Below, one piece after another: positions 8,333 to 16,041 of a stretch of DNA of 64,000 nucleotides; the stretch's first letter is position 1, and each line of letters begins with the position of its first letter. The stretch covers positions 124,001-188,000 of the forward strand of contig NZ_NJFZ01000017.1 of assembly GCF_002270355.1 (NCBI RefSeq). The letters are read 5' to 3'. The notes beneath the pieces were generated by a model. That model was given only the letters and a program-made list of their open reading frames with translations, did no database searches and was not told the origin of the DNA. This stretch comes from Flectobacillus sp. BAB-3569 (GTDB lineage Bacteria; Bacteroidota; Bacteroidia; Cytophagales; Spirosomataceae). The translations under genes and the position numbers were made by a program.

Positions 8333-8597
8333 CTTTTAGGTGCTTTTCCTGCGTTTTTTCGGTGTTAGAAAGTCCATTTTTAAAAGCCTCATTAGCTATT
8401 TTTTGCATGGTGGTACGTTCAATTTCTCTTTCCTGAATTCTCTTATTGATATCTATCTTTTGTCCTTCCAGCTTTTCCGTGGAGCGACTGCCAATAATCA
8501 AATAGAGCGTAGAACAAACAAGCAAAATAGCTATCCCCTGCAAAAGCCTCAGCTTCCACAGGGGTAGTTTGATGGGGATGTGTAGGTTATTGAGCAT
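8232..8597 (-). CDS. Inner spanin-like protein (N-terminal TM, periplasmic coiled coil)
   Basis: 121 residues: a short cytosolic start, one transmembrane helix (residues about 17-37, LLQGIAILLVCSTLYLIIGS) and a charged helical remainder with Lys/Glu heptads. That is the topology of an Rz-type inner spanin. The downstream gene overlaps its 3' end out of frame by about 100 bp. Together they suggest a two-part envelope-fusion lysis step, expected for a virus of a Gram-negative host. The assignment rests on topology and gene overlap, not sequence identity. Confidence 0.55.
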   Translation of the reverse strand: MLNNLHIPIKLPLWKLRLLQGIAILLVCSTLYLIIGSRSTEKLEGQKIDINKRIQEREIERTTMQKIANEAFKNGLSNTEKTQEKHLKDEKDIKVIIVSMPDSTVEKLFEKHYGQLQPINR

Positions 8598-9045
8598 CCA
8601 TCAAGTTGACTGGAACAATATTATTCTTTTCAAAAATAATGTTGTCTAGTTCGCTTTCATTTAACTCGATAGTTGTAAAACTCATTGAACCTCTAAAAGA
8701 GAATCTTGAAAATATTGTATTTACTATCTCTTTGTTTTCTTTCAATCGCTCGAAAGAGCTAATAAGTGGGATTATATCAACAGGGATATAAATACTTTCA
8801 TCTATAAAGACCCTCTCAGTCCACTCTTTTGGTTGTGTCTGTGTTGCTTCAAGAAGCTCACGAAAAACAACTTTATATTGACAAATACTAGCCAATATCT
8901 TTTGTTTTTCGTTTGGAATTGGATTTAGGAAATCCACCTCTGTAATTCCACCAATTTTTTCGATGATGAAGAAATTGGGTTTAGGATTTAATTGACTTTC
9001 GCAATAGATGGGTATTGCAATTATACCCGCCGTTAGTTTCTCCAT
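8587..9045 (-). CDS. Hypothetical soluble viral protein, 152 aa
   Basis: No signal peptide and no membrane helix, unlike its neighbours. Alternating beta-like and helical segments; begins EKLTAGIIAIPIYCESQL. I do not recognise the family. It overlaps the spanin-like gene downstream by 11 bp and lies 5 bp from the spike gene upstream, so it belongs to the same transcript. It could be a chaperone or small capping protein for the spike, in the position where such genes often lie; this is inference. Confidence 0.55.
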   Translation of the reverse strand: MEKLTAGIIAIPIYCESQLNPKPNFFIIEKIGGITEVDFLNPIPNEKQKILASICQYKVVFRELLEATQTQPKEWTERVFIDESIYIPVDIIPLISSFERLKENKEIVNTIFSRFSFRGSMSFTTIELNESELDNIIFEKNNIVPVNLMDAQ

Positions 9046-9050
9046 AGTTT

Positions 9051-10847
9051 TTATAAGTTAATTTTTCCAAATTCTTTCCAAACGCCTGGGCTTCCGTCAC
9101 TGATACATACCCACCCTAGCCAGCCATCGGCAGTTGGATTTAGATTGTATATTTTCTCGCCTTTTTTCCAAGTACCAGTAGGAGGTGCTGACGTTTTGTG
9201 AAGTATGGCAGGTTCATTGAGTAAAACCCAACCACCTGCAAGATCCTGACGTACGAAAACTGCTGTTTGGTTTGCACGAAATAGCACGCTTGTACGACCA
9301 TTGGGAAGTATTATATTTCCTCCTGTTGCAAATTCTACAAATCCATTTGGTGTACCATTTTCAAATATTCGAAGTTTAAGGAACTGTCCGACTCCAAGTG
9401 CCGACGAAATTGATGTAATAGGAGAAGAAGAGCTATTTAATAGAATATCTTGTCTATTATAAGTACTTAAATTACCTGCACTATTCATTTGAATAGTTGT
9501 ACCAGAGTAATTTAAAGGATCTCCTGAGGGTGAAAAAAGATTAGTTACAGAAAAACCAAAGTTTGTTGAAGCTCCCTTGGTTACATTTTCACAAGTCCCA
9601 ATTACGATACCCCCATCTGAAGCAATGAATGAGGCTGGTCCCGCTTTTAGTAAACAACCATCTCCTGTGTTAAGCCCAGCCGTAAAACTTGAATTCGCAC
9701 CGTTTGCAAAAGTTGGATTTTTTAGGTTGATACAACTCGCATCACCTGCTTCTATACTCACACTTACATTTTCAAAATAGCAACCAAACAAGTTGACTCC
9801 TCTAACTGAATAGGTGTAAATACCCTTGTGTGAATTTTGGATAGTACAATTCACAAAATTTAGGCAATACACATTATCGTCGGTGGCAATATTCTTTCGA
9901 ATCTCAACGTTGGTTTGTCCTTGTTGAAATGGCATAAAACTAGTTTGACCATCGAAGCTACAGGTCGTAAAGGTCATTTGACCTGCTTGACCAAGAATAT
10001 ATAAACTACGACTTGTAGTTGAATTAACTTTGTATCCATTGCAATTCGTAAGATTAACAAATTGGTTTGCTAAGTCTCCTAACTGTCCGTTTATGTTTAC
10101 ATCTATCGCCTCAATGTGCCATTGATTACCTACAAAATTTTCAACAGTGATATTGGTAAAATTAGAGTACCAAACACCGCCAGTATAAGCTGGAATATTT
10201 TGAGCAACCCCCTTGAGATACATTCCATGTGTGGCACTTCCATTTTTCCCAACCAGACGAAAATCCGAAAAGTTGACCTGTTGAAGAGGTGCAACCGCTA
10301 TACGAAAAAAACCTGTTTCTGTACTTGTTTGAGCAAAAAGTCTACTCTTATCCATCCCTTCACCTTTGATATTAGCCGTTTTAAGGTTTTGGTACCTCAG
10401 TCCATAATCTCCAGCAGGGATGTACATGGTGTATCCCATTATTGCACAAAATTCATTACACTTATTAAATGCCTCTGTGTTATCTGTGCCGATTCCTGTA
10501 TTTTTATCGTAGTCGGCAATAGCTCCAAACTTTCTTACATCAACCTTCTCCTCAAATCTTCTTTTTAATCGTCCACCCCAAACAGTCACAAATGTTGTGA
10601 TACCATCATGTAGACTTTCATGGTCGTTTTCGTCATAATAAAGACGTCCTGTTTTGCCCTCATCCGTAATAAAAAATTCTTTTTGAATTTTTACGATGCT
10701 TTCAGGTAAATATATTACCTCATTGACTGAAACTAAACTTCTCTTAGATGATTTAAGAATCATTTCAGTAGCCTTCTGACTACTTGGGTCTAGTAAGATA
10801 CTCTTACCCTCAATATAGGTTAGTAGTTTTCCGTTAAATGCTGTCAT
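9051..10847 (-). CDS. Tailspike-like beta-helix protein (Pectate_lyase_3 type), receptor binding
   Basis: A 598-residue protein. Residues about 100-135 carry the hallmark entry to viral pectate-lyase-3 beta-helices: VDVRKFGAIADY, then TDNTEAFNKC, then MYIPAGDY. The region to about 440 is a right-handed beta-helix with Asn-rich turns. The C-terminus (SAPPTGTWKKGEKIYNLNP, then GWLGWVCISDGSPGVWKEFG) is the small trimeric end motif seen in many phage fibres. It probably binds or degrades surface glycan. It follows the stalk-like gene, overlapping it by 14 bp. Confidence 0.8.
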   Translation of the reverse strand: MTAFNGKLLTYIEGKSILLDPSSQKATEMILKSSKRSLVSVNEVIYLPESIVKIQKEFFITDEGKTGRLYYDENDHESLHDGITTFVTVWGGRLKRRFEEKVDVRKFGAIADYDKNTGIGTDNTEAFNKCNEFCAIMGYTMYIPAGDYGLRYQNLKTANIKGEGMDKSRLFAQTSTETGFFRIAVAPLQQVNFSDFRLVGKNGSATHGMYLKGVAQNIPAYTGGVWYSNFTNITVENFVGNQWHIEAIDVNINGQLGDLANQFVNLTNCNGYKVNSTTSRSLYILGQAGQMTFTTCSFDGQTSFMPFQQGQTNVEIRKNIATDDNVYCLNFVNCTIQNSHKGIYTYSVRGVNLFGCYFENVSVSIEAGDASCINLKNPTFANGANSSFTAGLNTGDGCLLKAGPASFIASDGGIVIGTCENVTKGASTNFGFSVTNLFSPSGDPLNYSGTTIQMNSAGNLSTYNRQDILLNSSSSPITSISSALGVGQFLKLRIFENGTPNGFVEFATGGNIILPNGRTSVLFRANQTAVFVRQDLAGGWVLLNEPAILHKTSAPPTGTWKKGEKIYNLNPTADGWLGWVCISDGSPGVWKEFGKINL

Positions 10848-11391
10848 ACAAGTATTTTTGACTAAAGTCTGTGATTAGTTCCGTTGTTGACACACTAAAT
10901 CCAACACTTCTAATCATCCCTTTTTCTGGCTGTACTGGGGTGATTTCTCCGTTTAGTGTGGCAAAGTACATTTTATTAGCAGTCAAGCCAGTAAATCCGC
11001 TTATCTTCCCTGCCAAGGCTACACGAATCAAATTGCCTGAAACGGCACTTGTTTTGGCAATTCCAATAGCTAGGTTGTACATATCTTCATCGGTAGGGTC
11101 AAATAGGTAAACAGTTCCGTTTTGAATCGCTACCACTTTGCCAAATCCAATGTTTTCCCCTGCCATCAAAGCGATTTCTGTCAGGTTTTCAAGCTCTGAA
11201 ATCTTAGCTTGCAGGGATGAATCATTTGATGAGGTTGGAACGTACAAAATAGATGCCTGTGCGGGTGCTGTATTCGTGTCCGTGCTTTCAACCTTTTCAT
11301 CTAACCGCTCAAAGACCTTTTTAAATGCTAGTGCTATAGCTGTCAAAATCAGTAGCACCATTAGTAAAACATAAATCATCTTCTTTCTCAT
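10834..11391 (-). CDS. Membrane-anchored spike stalk or base protein
   Basis: About 185 residues from ATG 11391; a frame extension to 11424 would run through a terminator hairpin, so I reject it. There is an N-terminal transmembrane helix (MIYVLLMVLLILTAIALAF), then a short coiled coil (LQAKISELENLTEIALMAG). The C-terminal beta domain has the wording of phage fibre/DUF2190-like modules: GLTANKMYFATLNGEITPV and GMIRSVGFSVSTTELI. It sits directly upstream of the spike gene with a 14-bp overlap, which suggests it holds the spike on a membrane. Confidence 0.65.
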   Translation of the reverse strand: MRKKMIYVLLMVLLILTAIALAFKKVFERLDEKVESTDTNTAPAQASILYVPTSSNDSSLQAKISELENLTEIALMAGENIGFGKVVAIQNGTVYLFDPTDEDMYNLAIGIAKTSAVSGNLIRVALAGKISGFTGLTANKMYFATLNGEITPVQPEKGMIRSVGFSVSTTELITDFSQKYLYDSI

Positions 11392-11394
11392 GAT

Positions 11395-11428
11395 AAAAAA
11401 TAGCCTTGCCCAATCTTTGGACAAGGCT
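11395..11428 (-). terminator. Rho-independent terminator inside the structural operon
   Basis: Minus-strand hairpin with 10-bp arms (AGCCTTGTCC and GGGCAAGGCT), a 7-nt loop and a run of six to seven U. It lies between the Lys-rich protein gene and the stalk gene, 3 bases before the stalk ATG. It probably lowers expression of the spike and esterase half relative to the capsid half. Confidence 0.8.
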
Positions 11429-11449
11429 TCTTGATAGGTTTAGAATTGG

Positions 11450-11683
11450 TTATTTGTAGACTTCTTTAGCGGCTTCTCGCAAGGCTTTTCTCCATGTGGG
11501 TATCTCTTTCCCTGCTTTGCCAGCATCGTAGATTTTCTTTACTGCCACTTTATTGACCTTTTTGACCTTCTCCTGAGCCTTTAACTGGCTTGGAGTATAG
11601 TTGGGCTTAGTTTTCTTTTTTTCGGGCTTAAATTCGATAATTTTGCCCTTTGGTTTAGCCTTTGGCTTTTCTTGTTTTGCCAT
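11450..11683 (-). CDS. Lys-rich basic protein, possible genome-condensing protein
   Basis: 77 residues, more than a third Lys or Arg. The first 40 are Lys/Pro-rich and probably disordered (PKAKPKGKIIEFKPEKKK), followed by a helical half (KAQEKVKKVNKVAVKKIYDA) and a C-terminal helix. No membrane helix. Histone-like or mu-like viral core proteins have this composition, so DNA packing is plausible but unproven. It starts 4 bp after the metallopeptidase gene and is followed at once by the internal terminator. Confidence 0.65.
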   Translation of the reverse strand: MAKQEKPKAKPKGKIIEFKPEKKKTKPNYTPSQLKAQEKVKKVNKVAVKKIYDAGKAGKEIPTWRKALREAAKEVYK

Positions 11684-11686
11684 AGA

Positions 11687-12433
11687 TTAAATAGGTTTAG
11701 ATTTTTTGATGATACGATAAACTAAATAAAGAGCGCAAAGCCCTAAGAATCCTAATACATAAACCATTGGATTATCCTTCGTCTGGCTTGCTACTGTTTG
11801 TCCTGTAAGCTTTCGGTAAAGTAGCTTCCCTTTTGTTAAAACGGCTTGCCAGTACTCACCACGTACATTCATCCAACTGATATACCCACCTTCGTAAAGC
11901 TCCCTTGGACGACTCAAAAGACCTAGATAGTCATATTTGATACCTTCTTGATGGGTTTTATTAAACCAGTCTGGAGTAATAAAATTCGAGACTTCAAAGC
12001 CATCAATCAAATATCCTTTCCCATCGGTCGCGTCTGCTACTTCTTCGACAAATAATGGATCATCTTCATTCTCTTTGTATCCTGTGGTCTTTCTGAACTT
12101 TTTCAAAAAAGGATTATGAACGATTTCCATAATCTCATGACTCAGCACATAGGATGTTCGACTTGAGTATTTGACTAATCCATACGGTATGCCATCATCA
12201 CCTACAGCGTGATAGCCTCCCAAGGTGGGTTCATCAATTTCGTACTGGATAGTAACTGGATAATAACCAAGGCTTTTTGCGGTCTTTACGTCTTGGAAAA
12301 CCACCGCTTGAGATTCTACAGCCCACACTGGCGCAAAATGTAGGGAGAGTTGCTTGTTGATAGCATTTACCATCTTTTCAAGCCCATCTCCCTGAATCTC
12401 TTTTACATTGGATATTACGGCAATCTTAATCAT
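11687..12433 (-). CDS. Membrane-anchored zinc metallopeptidase-like viral protein
   Basis: A 248-residue protein. The central motif SHEIMEIVHNP (His99, Glu100, Glu103) followed by FVEEVADATDG is the H-E-x-x-E plus downstream Glu/Asp pattern found in a group of phage and bacterial metallopeptidase-like proteins. The C-terminus has one transmembrane helix (MVYVLGFLGLCALYLVYRII) and a basic tail. A virion or lysis peptidase held in the membrane is likely. It overlaps the upstream gene by 8 bp. The substrate is unknown. Confidence 0.65.
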   Translation of the reverse strand: MIKIAVISNVKEIQGDGLEKMVNAINKQLSLHFAPVWAVESQAVVFQDVKTAKSLGYYPVTIQYEIDEPTLGGYHAVGDDGIPYGLVKYSSRTSYVLSHEIMEIVHNPFLKKFRKTTGYKENEDDPLFVEEVADATDGKGYLIDGFEVSNFITPDWFNKTHQEGIKYDYLGLLSRPRELYEGGYISWMNVRGEYWQAVLTKGKLLYRKLTGQTVASQTKDNPMVYVLGFLGLCALYLVYRIIKKSKPI

Positions 12434-12866
12434 CTTTCTTTCTGAATGCGTAAATCAAACCGCCAATCAATGCCACCGCTCCGATTACTATAACTATTAC
12501 TACGTTTTGCCCTGTTCGCTCTAATTGCTTCTGTTGAACACTTGGGTCTGGTTGAGTGTTATTCGTTCCTGTGTCGATGGCATTTGGAAAGACGGAGGTA
12601 AACAAAAGTCCTACACCTGCCAAAATACCGCCCCAATTGGTGTTGGTATTCTTACTAGCTACCACATTCCCTTGATTGTCTTTTACTTCGAGGGTTGTGC
12701 CTGTAGCGGTCACGGGTGAGGCTGTTTTTCCTGTAAAGATATTCTTGATTCCTGTCCAGATGGACGAAATAGCTTGTCCTGCCTTGGTCTTCTGGTTTTG
12801 AACGGTCGTAGTCTGGCTTTCAGACGATGTATTCAAGCCTTGTGAGGTATCTACTTTCTTTTTCAT
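12426..12866 (-). CDS. Tail-anchored viral membrane protein
   Basis: 146 residues: a Thr/Ser/Gln-rich start, a central hydrophobic Gly-rich segment (WGGILAGVGLLFTSVFP), a polar linker, and a C-terminal transmembrane helix (VVIVIVIGAVALIGGLIYAF) ending RKKDD. No known family. It overlaps the genes on both sides by a few bases (ATGA-type junction upstream), marking a compact viral operon. Probably a structural membrane protein. Confidence 0.65.
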   Translation of the reverse strand: MKKKVDTSQGLNTSSESQTTTVQNQKTKAGQAISSIWTGIKNIFTGKTASPVTATGTTLEVKDNQGNVVASKNTNTNWGGILAGVGLLFTSVFPNAIDTGTNNTQPDPSVQQKQLERTGQNVVIVIVIGAVALIGGLIYAFRKKDD

Positions 12867-13504
12867 GCTTCCTCCTTTCTACCTCTAAGAAAAGCCCAAA
12901 CTGCGACACCAACACCAACAACCAAAAGAGCAAGCCCAATGATTAGACCTGTTTTACTAGATTGACCTGAGCCATTTGAATCACTTGAACCTCCTGTTCC
13001 TGAACCACCGACACCTTTTTGGTTATTGGGTGCTTCAGGGTTTTCTGAGTTGGCTTGATTTTTCTGTTTTTCAAGGTCTGCATTCGTCAAGGCAAGTTCC
13101 TTATATTCATTTTCTCCCAACACCTCTGAAGCTTTTACCCAATAGAGCGCATTTTTCAAAAATGAGTCTTTGTTCACATAAGGGTTGTAAACATAAAGAG
13201 AGCCTTCAACTTGGTGGAATACTACGCCTGAAACAATCTCTGTTCGCCCTGTGTACGTCCCAACATAACTGAATTTTCTTGCCCACATCTTCATAATTTT
13301 CTGTTCGGGTGTGTTAAGAGCATCGCCCACATAAGCATGAAGTTTTACATCAGGGTCAGGAATACAGTTTTCCGAATTAAGAATCCAAATAGGTTCGTCT
13401 TTTGCCATAAAGTCATACTTTTGACCTGTTGGCAATTTGGCTGCATAAGCGTAGATATTTTCCTTGTTGGTGAGCAATAATTCGCCAATCGTAAGTTTAG
13501 CCAT
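12863..13504 (-). CDS. Tail-anchored viral protein with SH3-like segment
   Basis: 213 residues. The N-terminal 130 residues are beta-rich and resemble small SH3-type barrels (KFSYVGTYTGRTEIVSGVVF). A Gly/Ser/Asn-rich flexible linker follows (about residues 150-185), then one C-terminal transmembrane helix (TGLIIGLALLVVGVGVAVWA) with a basic tail RGRKEEA. The head-linker-anchor plan fits a spike or wall-binding protein on a membrane. Its ATG overlaps the stop codon of the 45-aa gene (TAATG). Confidence 0.65.
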   Translation of the reverse strand: MAKLTIGELLLTNKENIYAYAAKLPTGQKYDFMAKDEPIWILNSENCIPDPDVKLHAYVGDALNTPEQKIMKMWARKFSYVGTYTGRTEIVSGVVFHQVEGSLYVYNPYVNKDSFLKNALYWVKASEVLGENEYKELALTNADLEKQKNQANSENPEAPNNQKGVGGSGTGGSSDSNGSGQSSKTGLIIGLALLVVGVGVAVWAFLRGRKEEA

Positions 13505-13641
13505 TATTCATATTTGTTTAATTTTCGCAACTCCTTTTCTTTTCTCAGTTGGATAAAGTTGAGTGTCGTACCACTTATGTAGAAAAGCACAATTGACAAT
13601 CCAACCAGAAAAGAACCTATGCGAACAAGTGTGAGATACAT
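13504..13641 (-). CDS. 45-aa single-helix membrane protein
   Basis: Too short for a usual ORF cut-off but well framed: ATG at 13641, stop overlapping the next start. The product has one transmembrane helix (LVRIGSFLVGLSIVLFYISG) and a charged C-terminal tail (LRKEKELRKLNKY). Spacing of 4 bp from the upstream hydrolase gene and TAATG overlap downstream leave no room for anything else, which supports it as a real gene. Confidence 0.65.
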   Translation of the reverse strand: MYLTLVRIGSFLVGLSIVLFYISGTTLNFIQLRKEKELRKLNKYE

Positions 13642-13645
13642 AGTT

Positions 13646-14104
13646 TTATTTTGGGTAATAACGTTTACAAATCTTCTGAATCATTATTCTCAAATCATCG
13701 GGTGAAACACTCTCAGGGTCATGGTGTGGCAAGTCCATGCCTGCCTTGGTAAGTGCTACATAACATAAATCAGCGCAATAGAAACCATCATTAGACAAAC
13801 CCATTGGATATAGCATACTTCCAAGTACCCCTGCCCAGTTATACGGTTTTCCGTATTTACGTGCTACGTATTTTCGTGCCTCTGTTTCATAGAACCACGG
13901 AATTTCGTAGTACTCCCAAAAATCGTGGTTACGGTTTTTATCCTCTTCGTAAATCCCTACGCCTCTATACATATCGGATGAAGCAACTTTTCCATCTGAA
14001 AAAATCAACTCACAGTGGATGATTTCTGACCTTAGAAATACCTTCATTACCTTGTCGGTAATTTCGTTGTCGTGGCGATAATCTTTGAATGCAATCAAAA
14101 ACAT
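13646..14104 (-). CDS. NlpC/P60 (YiiX-like, permuted) hydrolase
   Basis: 152 residues. The permuted papain-like layout is clear: an early His in IIHCELIFSDG (His30) and a later Cys in GFYCADLCYVAL (Cys110), with the GKPYNWAGVLG segment between. Family members cleave peptide or ester bonds, in viruses often peptidoglycan cross-links. No signal peptide, so it would act from the virion or after lysis. It sits between the holin-like gene and the 45-aa membrane gene, 2 bp from the former. Confidence 0.75.
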   Translation of the reverse strand: MFLIAFKDYRHDNEITDKVMKVFLRSEIIHCELIFSDGKVASSDMYRGVGIYEEDKNRNHDFWEYYEIPWFYETEARKYVARKYGKPYNWAGVLGSMLYPMGLSNDGFYCADLCYVALTKAGMDLPHHDPESVSPDDLRIMIQKICKRYYPK

Positions 14105-14105
14105 A

Positions 14106-14429
14106 CTATCCTAACATTTCTTCTTGGTGAGCTTCTGGCTTTGGTTTAGCTGAAGCGTCCAAGGCTTGAACTCCAATGTAACCTTCTAAAAGTTTTGAGG
14201 TCATCTCAACCTTTTCTGCCATTTCTGGCATAAATACTTTTACGAGCTGAAGCACTAAAACGCCTAAACCTGCCACAGTAGTTTTAGGGTTTTGTAAGGC
14301 TACTTGAAAGAACTTCTGGAGTCCATTTTTGTCGGCAACCTGTTGGGGATTCTGATTTTGTTGGGCTTGCTTTTCCATCAACATTTTTAACTGCAGAATC
14401 TCCTGTCTCAATTCTTCTTTATCGTTCAT
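14106..14429 (-). CDS. Holin-like membrane protein
   Basis: 107 residues from ATG 14429, chosen because it lies 4 bp after the upstream stop; longer starts overlap that gene. The N-terminal part is a Gln-rich coiled coil (EELRQEILQLKMLMEKQ), followed by NPKTTVAGLGVLVLQLVKVF, a hydrophobic stretch with the K-T-T-x-A-G-L start common in phage holins, and a short polar tail. It lies in a lysis-type neighbourhood (transglycosylases, NlpC/P60). Holin is likely but a structural role is possible. Confidence 0.55.
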   Translation of the reverse strand: MNDKEELRQEILQLKMLMEKQAQQNQNPQQVADKNGLQKFFQVALQNPKTTVAGLGVLVLQLVKVFMPEMAEKVEMTSKLLEGYIGVQALDASAKPKPEAHQEEMLG

Positions 14430-14433
14430 CGGT

Positions 14434-14649
14434 TTAGTCGTCTGATGGTTCTTCATTGAGGTGTTCTCCTTCCTTGATTTTTTGGTGCTTGAGCTTTTCA
14501 TTTTTTATCTTCCAGTAAACATATACCGCTGAAAGTAGGAAAAAGCCTCCTTGGGCTAAGTCTGAGAAATCGTGCATAATAAAACCCAAAAATGGGATTT
14601 CAAGTAGCATATCTGAGTCGGTGTATAAAATTGTCCTAGCTAAATTCAT
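14434..14649 (-). CDS. Small membrane protein, possible second holin
   Basis: 71 residues with a hydrophobic N-terminal half (LLEIPFLGFIMHDFSDLAQ, then GGFFLLSAVYVYWKI) and a charged C-terminal tail (KNEKLKHQKIKEGEHL). The start overlaps the stop of the upstream transglycosylase. No family recognised. Position and build suggest a lysis or membrane-assembly protein. Confidence 0.6.
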   Translation of the reverse strand: MNLARTILYTDSDMLLEIPFLGFIMHDFSDLAQGGFFLLSAVYVYWKIKNEKLKHQKIKEGEHLNEEPSDD

Positions 14650-15328
14650 GTCGTACTCCTCGAATGGAATGTTTGATAAAATCCTTAATCCATTCTTTGA
14701 ATGATTCCCATGAATCGGGCTTGTACATGAAATAGCCTGTTAATGCAAAGAATGAGATTCCTAATACCCACAAAAGAAGCTTGCCAGTTTGGGAACTAAG
14801 CGACCCTTTCTTTTCCAAATTGTTTATGTCGTAGCCGACTGGACAAGCCTTCTGTAGGAATATTTTTACTTCTGCCACCGTGACCACTGAATCTTTGTTG
14901 TAGTCGAGCGGATTGGCACTGTATGCAGACGAACCTGCACGGTATAGAACCGTTGTATCTGATTTACCGAAAGCAGAAGGAAAATGAACCAAGAAATACA
15001 ACTGATAAGCGTCCTTTGGTACTCCTCTGCTTTTGATAGCTTGTTGTAAATAGGCTTTGACATACGGCAACTGTTGCACATGATTCATCTTTGCCAGTGC
15101 CGCCGTTGTCGTGCCGATGGATCGTGCGATTGCCTCTAGGAACTGAATCAAACCCGTTGCGGTACTGCTTGGGTTCTTTGCTTGTGGATTCAGTCTTGAT
15201 TCAGCCCACATTACTATCATGAGCCAGTCTGGATTGGCTATTCCCAAGTCATCACATATCGCTCTGATTGTGTTTTCAAATGCAGTGCGTAGTGATGAAG
15301 GGATTTTCTCAATATAGACTAGGCTCAT
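14636..15328 (-). CDS. Lytic transglycosylase-like protein with C-terminal membrane anchor
   Basis: 230 residues from ATG 15328, which overlaps the end of the upstream paralogue by 20 bp; the longer frame would run back inside that gene. The SLT/lysozyme-like core has the catalytic Glu in MWAESRLNPQAKNPSS followed by ATGLIQF. A C-terminal transmembrane helix (LLLWVLGISFFALTGYFMY) and a basic tail anchor it. It is a divergent copy of the neighbouring gene with an added anchor. It should cleave peptidoglycan glycan strands during entry or release. Confidence 0.8.
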   Translation of the reverse strand: MSLVYIEKIPSSLRTAFENTIRAICDDLGIANPDWLMIVMWAESRLNPQAKNPSSTATGLIQFLEAIARSIGTTTAALAKMNHVQQLPYVKAYLQQAIKSRGVPKDAYQLYFLVHFPSAFGKSDTTVLYRAGSSAYSANPLDYNKDSVVTVAEVKIFLQKACPVGYDINNLEKKGSLSSQTGKLLLWVLGISFFALTGYFMYKPDSWESFKEWIKDFIKHSIRGVRHEFS

Positions 15329-15878
15329 AGAATATAGGTATTTTACTAGCGTATTTACGGTCTTTTTTGTGCAATTTGATTGCCTTGGTAACTGCTTGCT
15401 TAAAAAAGCATTTGACATCAATGACCTCTAATTTACCATCGTGGTCACCATAAACAGTATCGAGTACTTTGTTGCCACGATACGCTTTTTCGTGTTCCAA
15501 GGCTATGACATAACCATCACTTTTGCCCAAACAAACAGGACTGAAAACAGCTAAATACACATCATAGGCACAATTCATTTTCCCCACGTAGGGTTTGAGA
15601 TAAGGTAATACCAAGTGTTCTAATTGCCACTCTCCATATTTGCCTTCTACCTGTTCCAATGTGTAACCTAATCTTGCAAGTGTCGATGGTAAGCACTGAA
15701 TGAGTCCGAAGGCATTGCTACTTTTATTCGTTGCTTGCGAATCGAACCTAGATTCTACCCAAATCACTAGCATAAGCCATTCAGGTTTGATTTGTAGTTT
15801 GGCTGACACCTCTCGAACTTTCGAGATAAACCCAAAGGGATTTCTAAAAGTCAGCCATTCGAAAGGTAGTATTTCCAT
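15309..15878 (-). CDS. Lytic transglycosylase-like protein, soluble paralogue
   Basis: 189 residues from ATG 15878; the longer frame would overlap the 52-aa gene completely at its end. The core reads VIWVESRFDSQATNKSSNAF then GLIQCLP, the same Glu-containing SLT motif as the downstream gene. No transmembrane helix. The tandem arrangement of a free and an anchored version suggests gene duplication with split roles, for example virion-borne entry enzyme versus lysis enzyme. Confidence 0.75.
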   Translation of the reverse strand: MEILPFEWLTFRNPFGFISKVREVSAKLQIKPEWLMLVIWVESRFDSQATNKSSNAFGLIQCLPSTLARLGYTLEQVEGKYGEWQLEHLVLPYLKPYVGKMNCAYDVYLAVFSPVCLGKSDGYVIALEHEKAYRGNKVLDTVYGDHDGKLEVIDVKCFFKQAVTKAIKLHKKDRKYASKIPIFYEPSLY

Positions 15879-15879
15879 A

Positions 15880-16038
15880 TTAAATCCAACGGGAAATAAG
15901 TCTTGCAAACACAATCAACAAAATCCCTGAACCTAGTGCCGTAGCACCTAATTTCAAGGTGCTAGCTGTGTCAAATTGTACGTTGATGTTTGCGCCTACA
16001 GTACCTAGATTCCCTAAAATTCCAGATTGGTTATTCAT
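15880..16038 (-). CDS. 52-aa single-helix membrane protein
   Basis: ATG at 16038, stop at 15880-15882, one base before the next start. An amphipathic Gly/Asn-rich start, then one long hydrophobic helix (LGATALGSGILLIVFARLIS) with a short basic end RW. The size and plan resemble small viral coat or membrane proteins (inovirus pVIII-like in length only). The tight packing with both neighbours supports it. Confidence 0.65.
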   Translation of the reverse strand: MNNQSGILGNLGTVGANINVQFDTASTLKLGATALGSGILLIVFARLISRWI

Positions 16039-16041
16039 AGT

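Noticed and set aside
10116-10568. 150-aa plus-strand frame opposite the spike gene
   Set aside because: Antisense shadow of a clear beta-helix protein with no protein-like composition or start signal.
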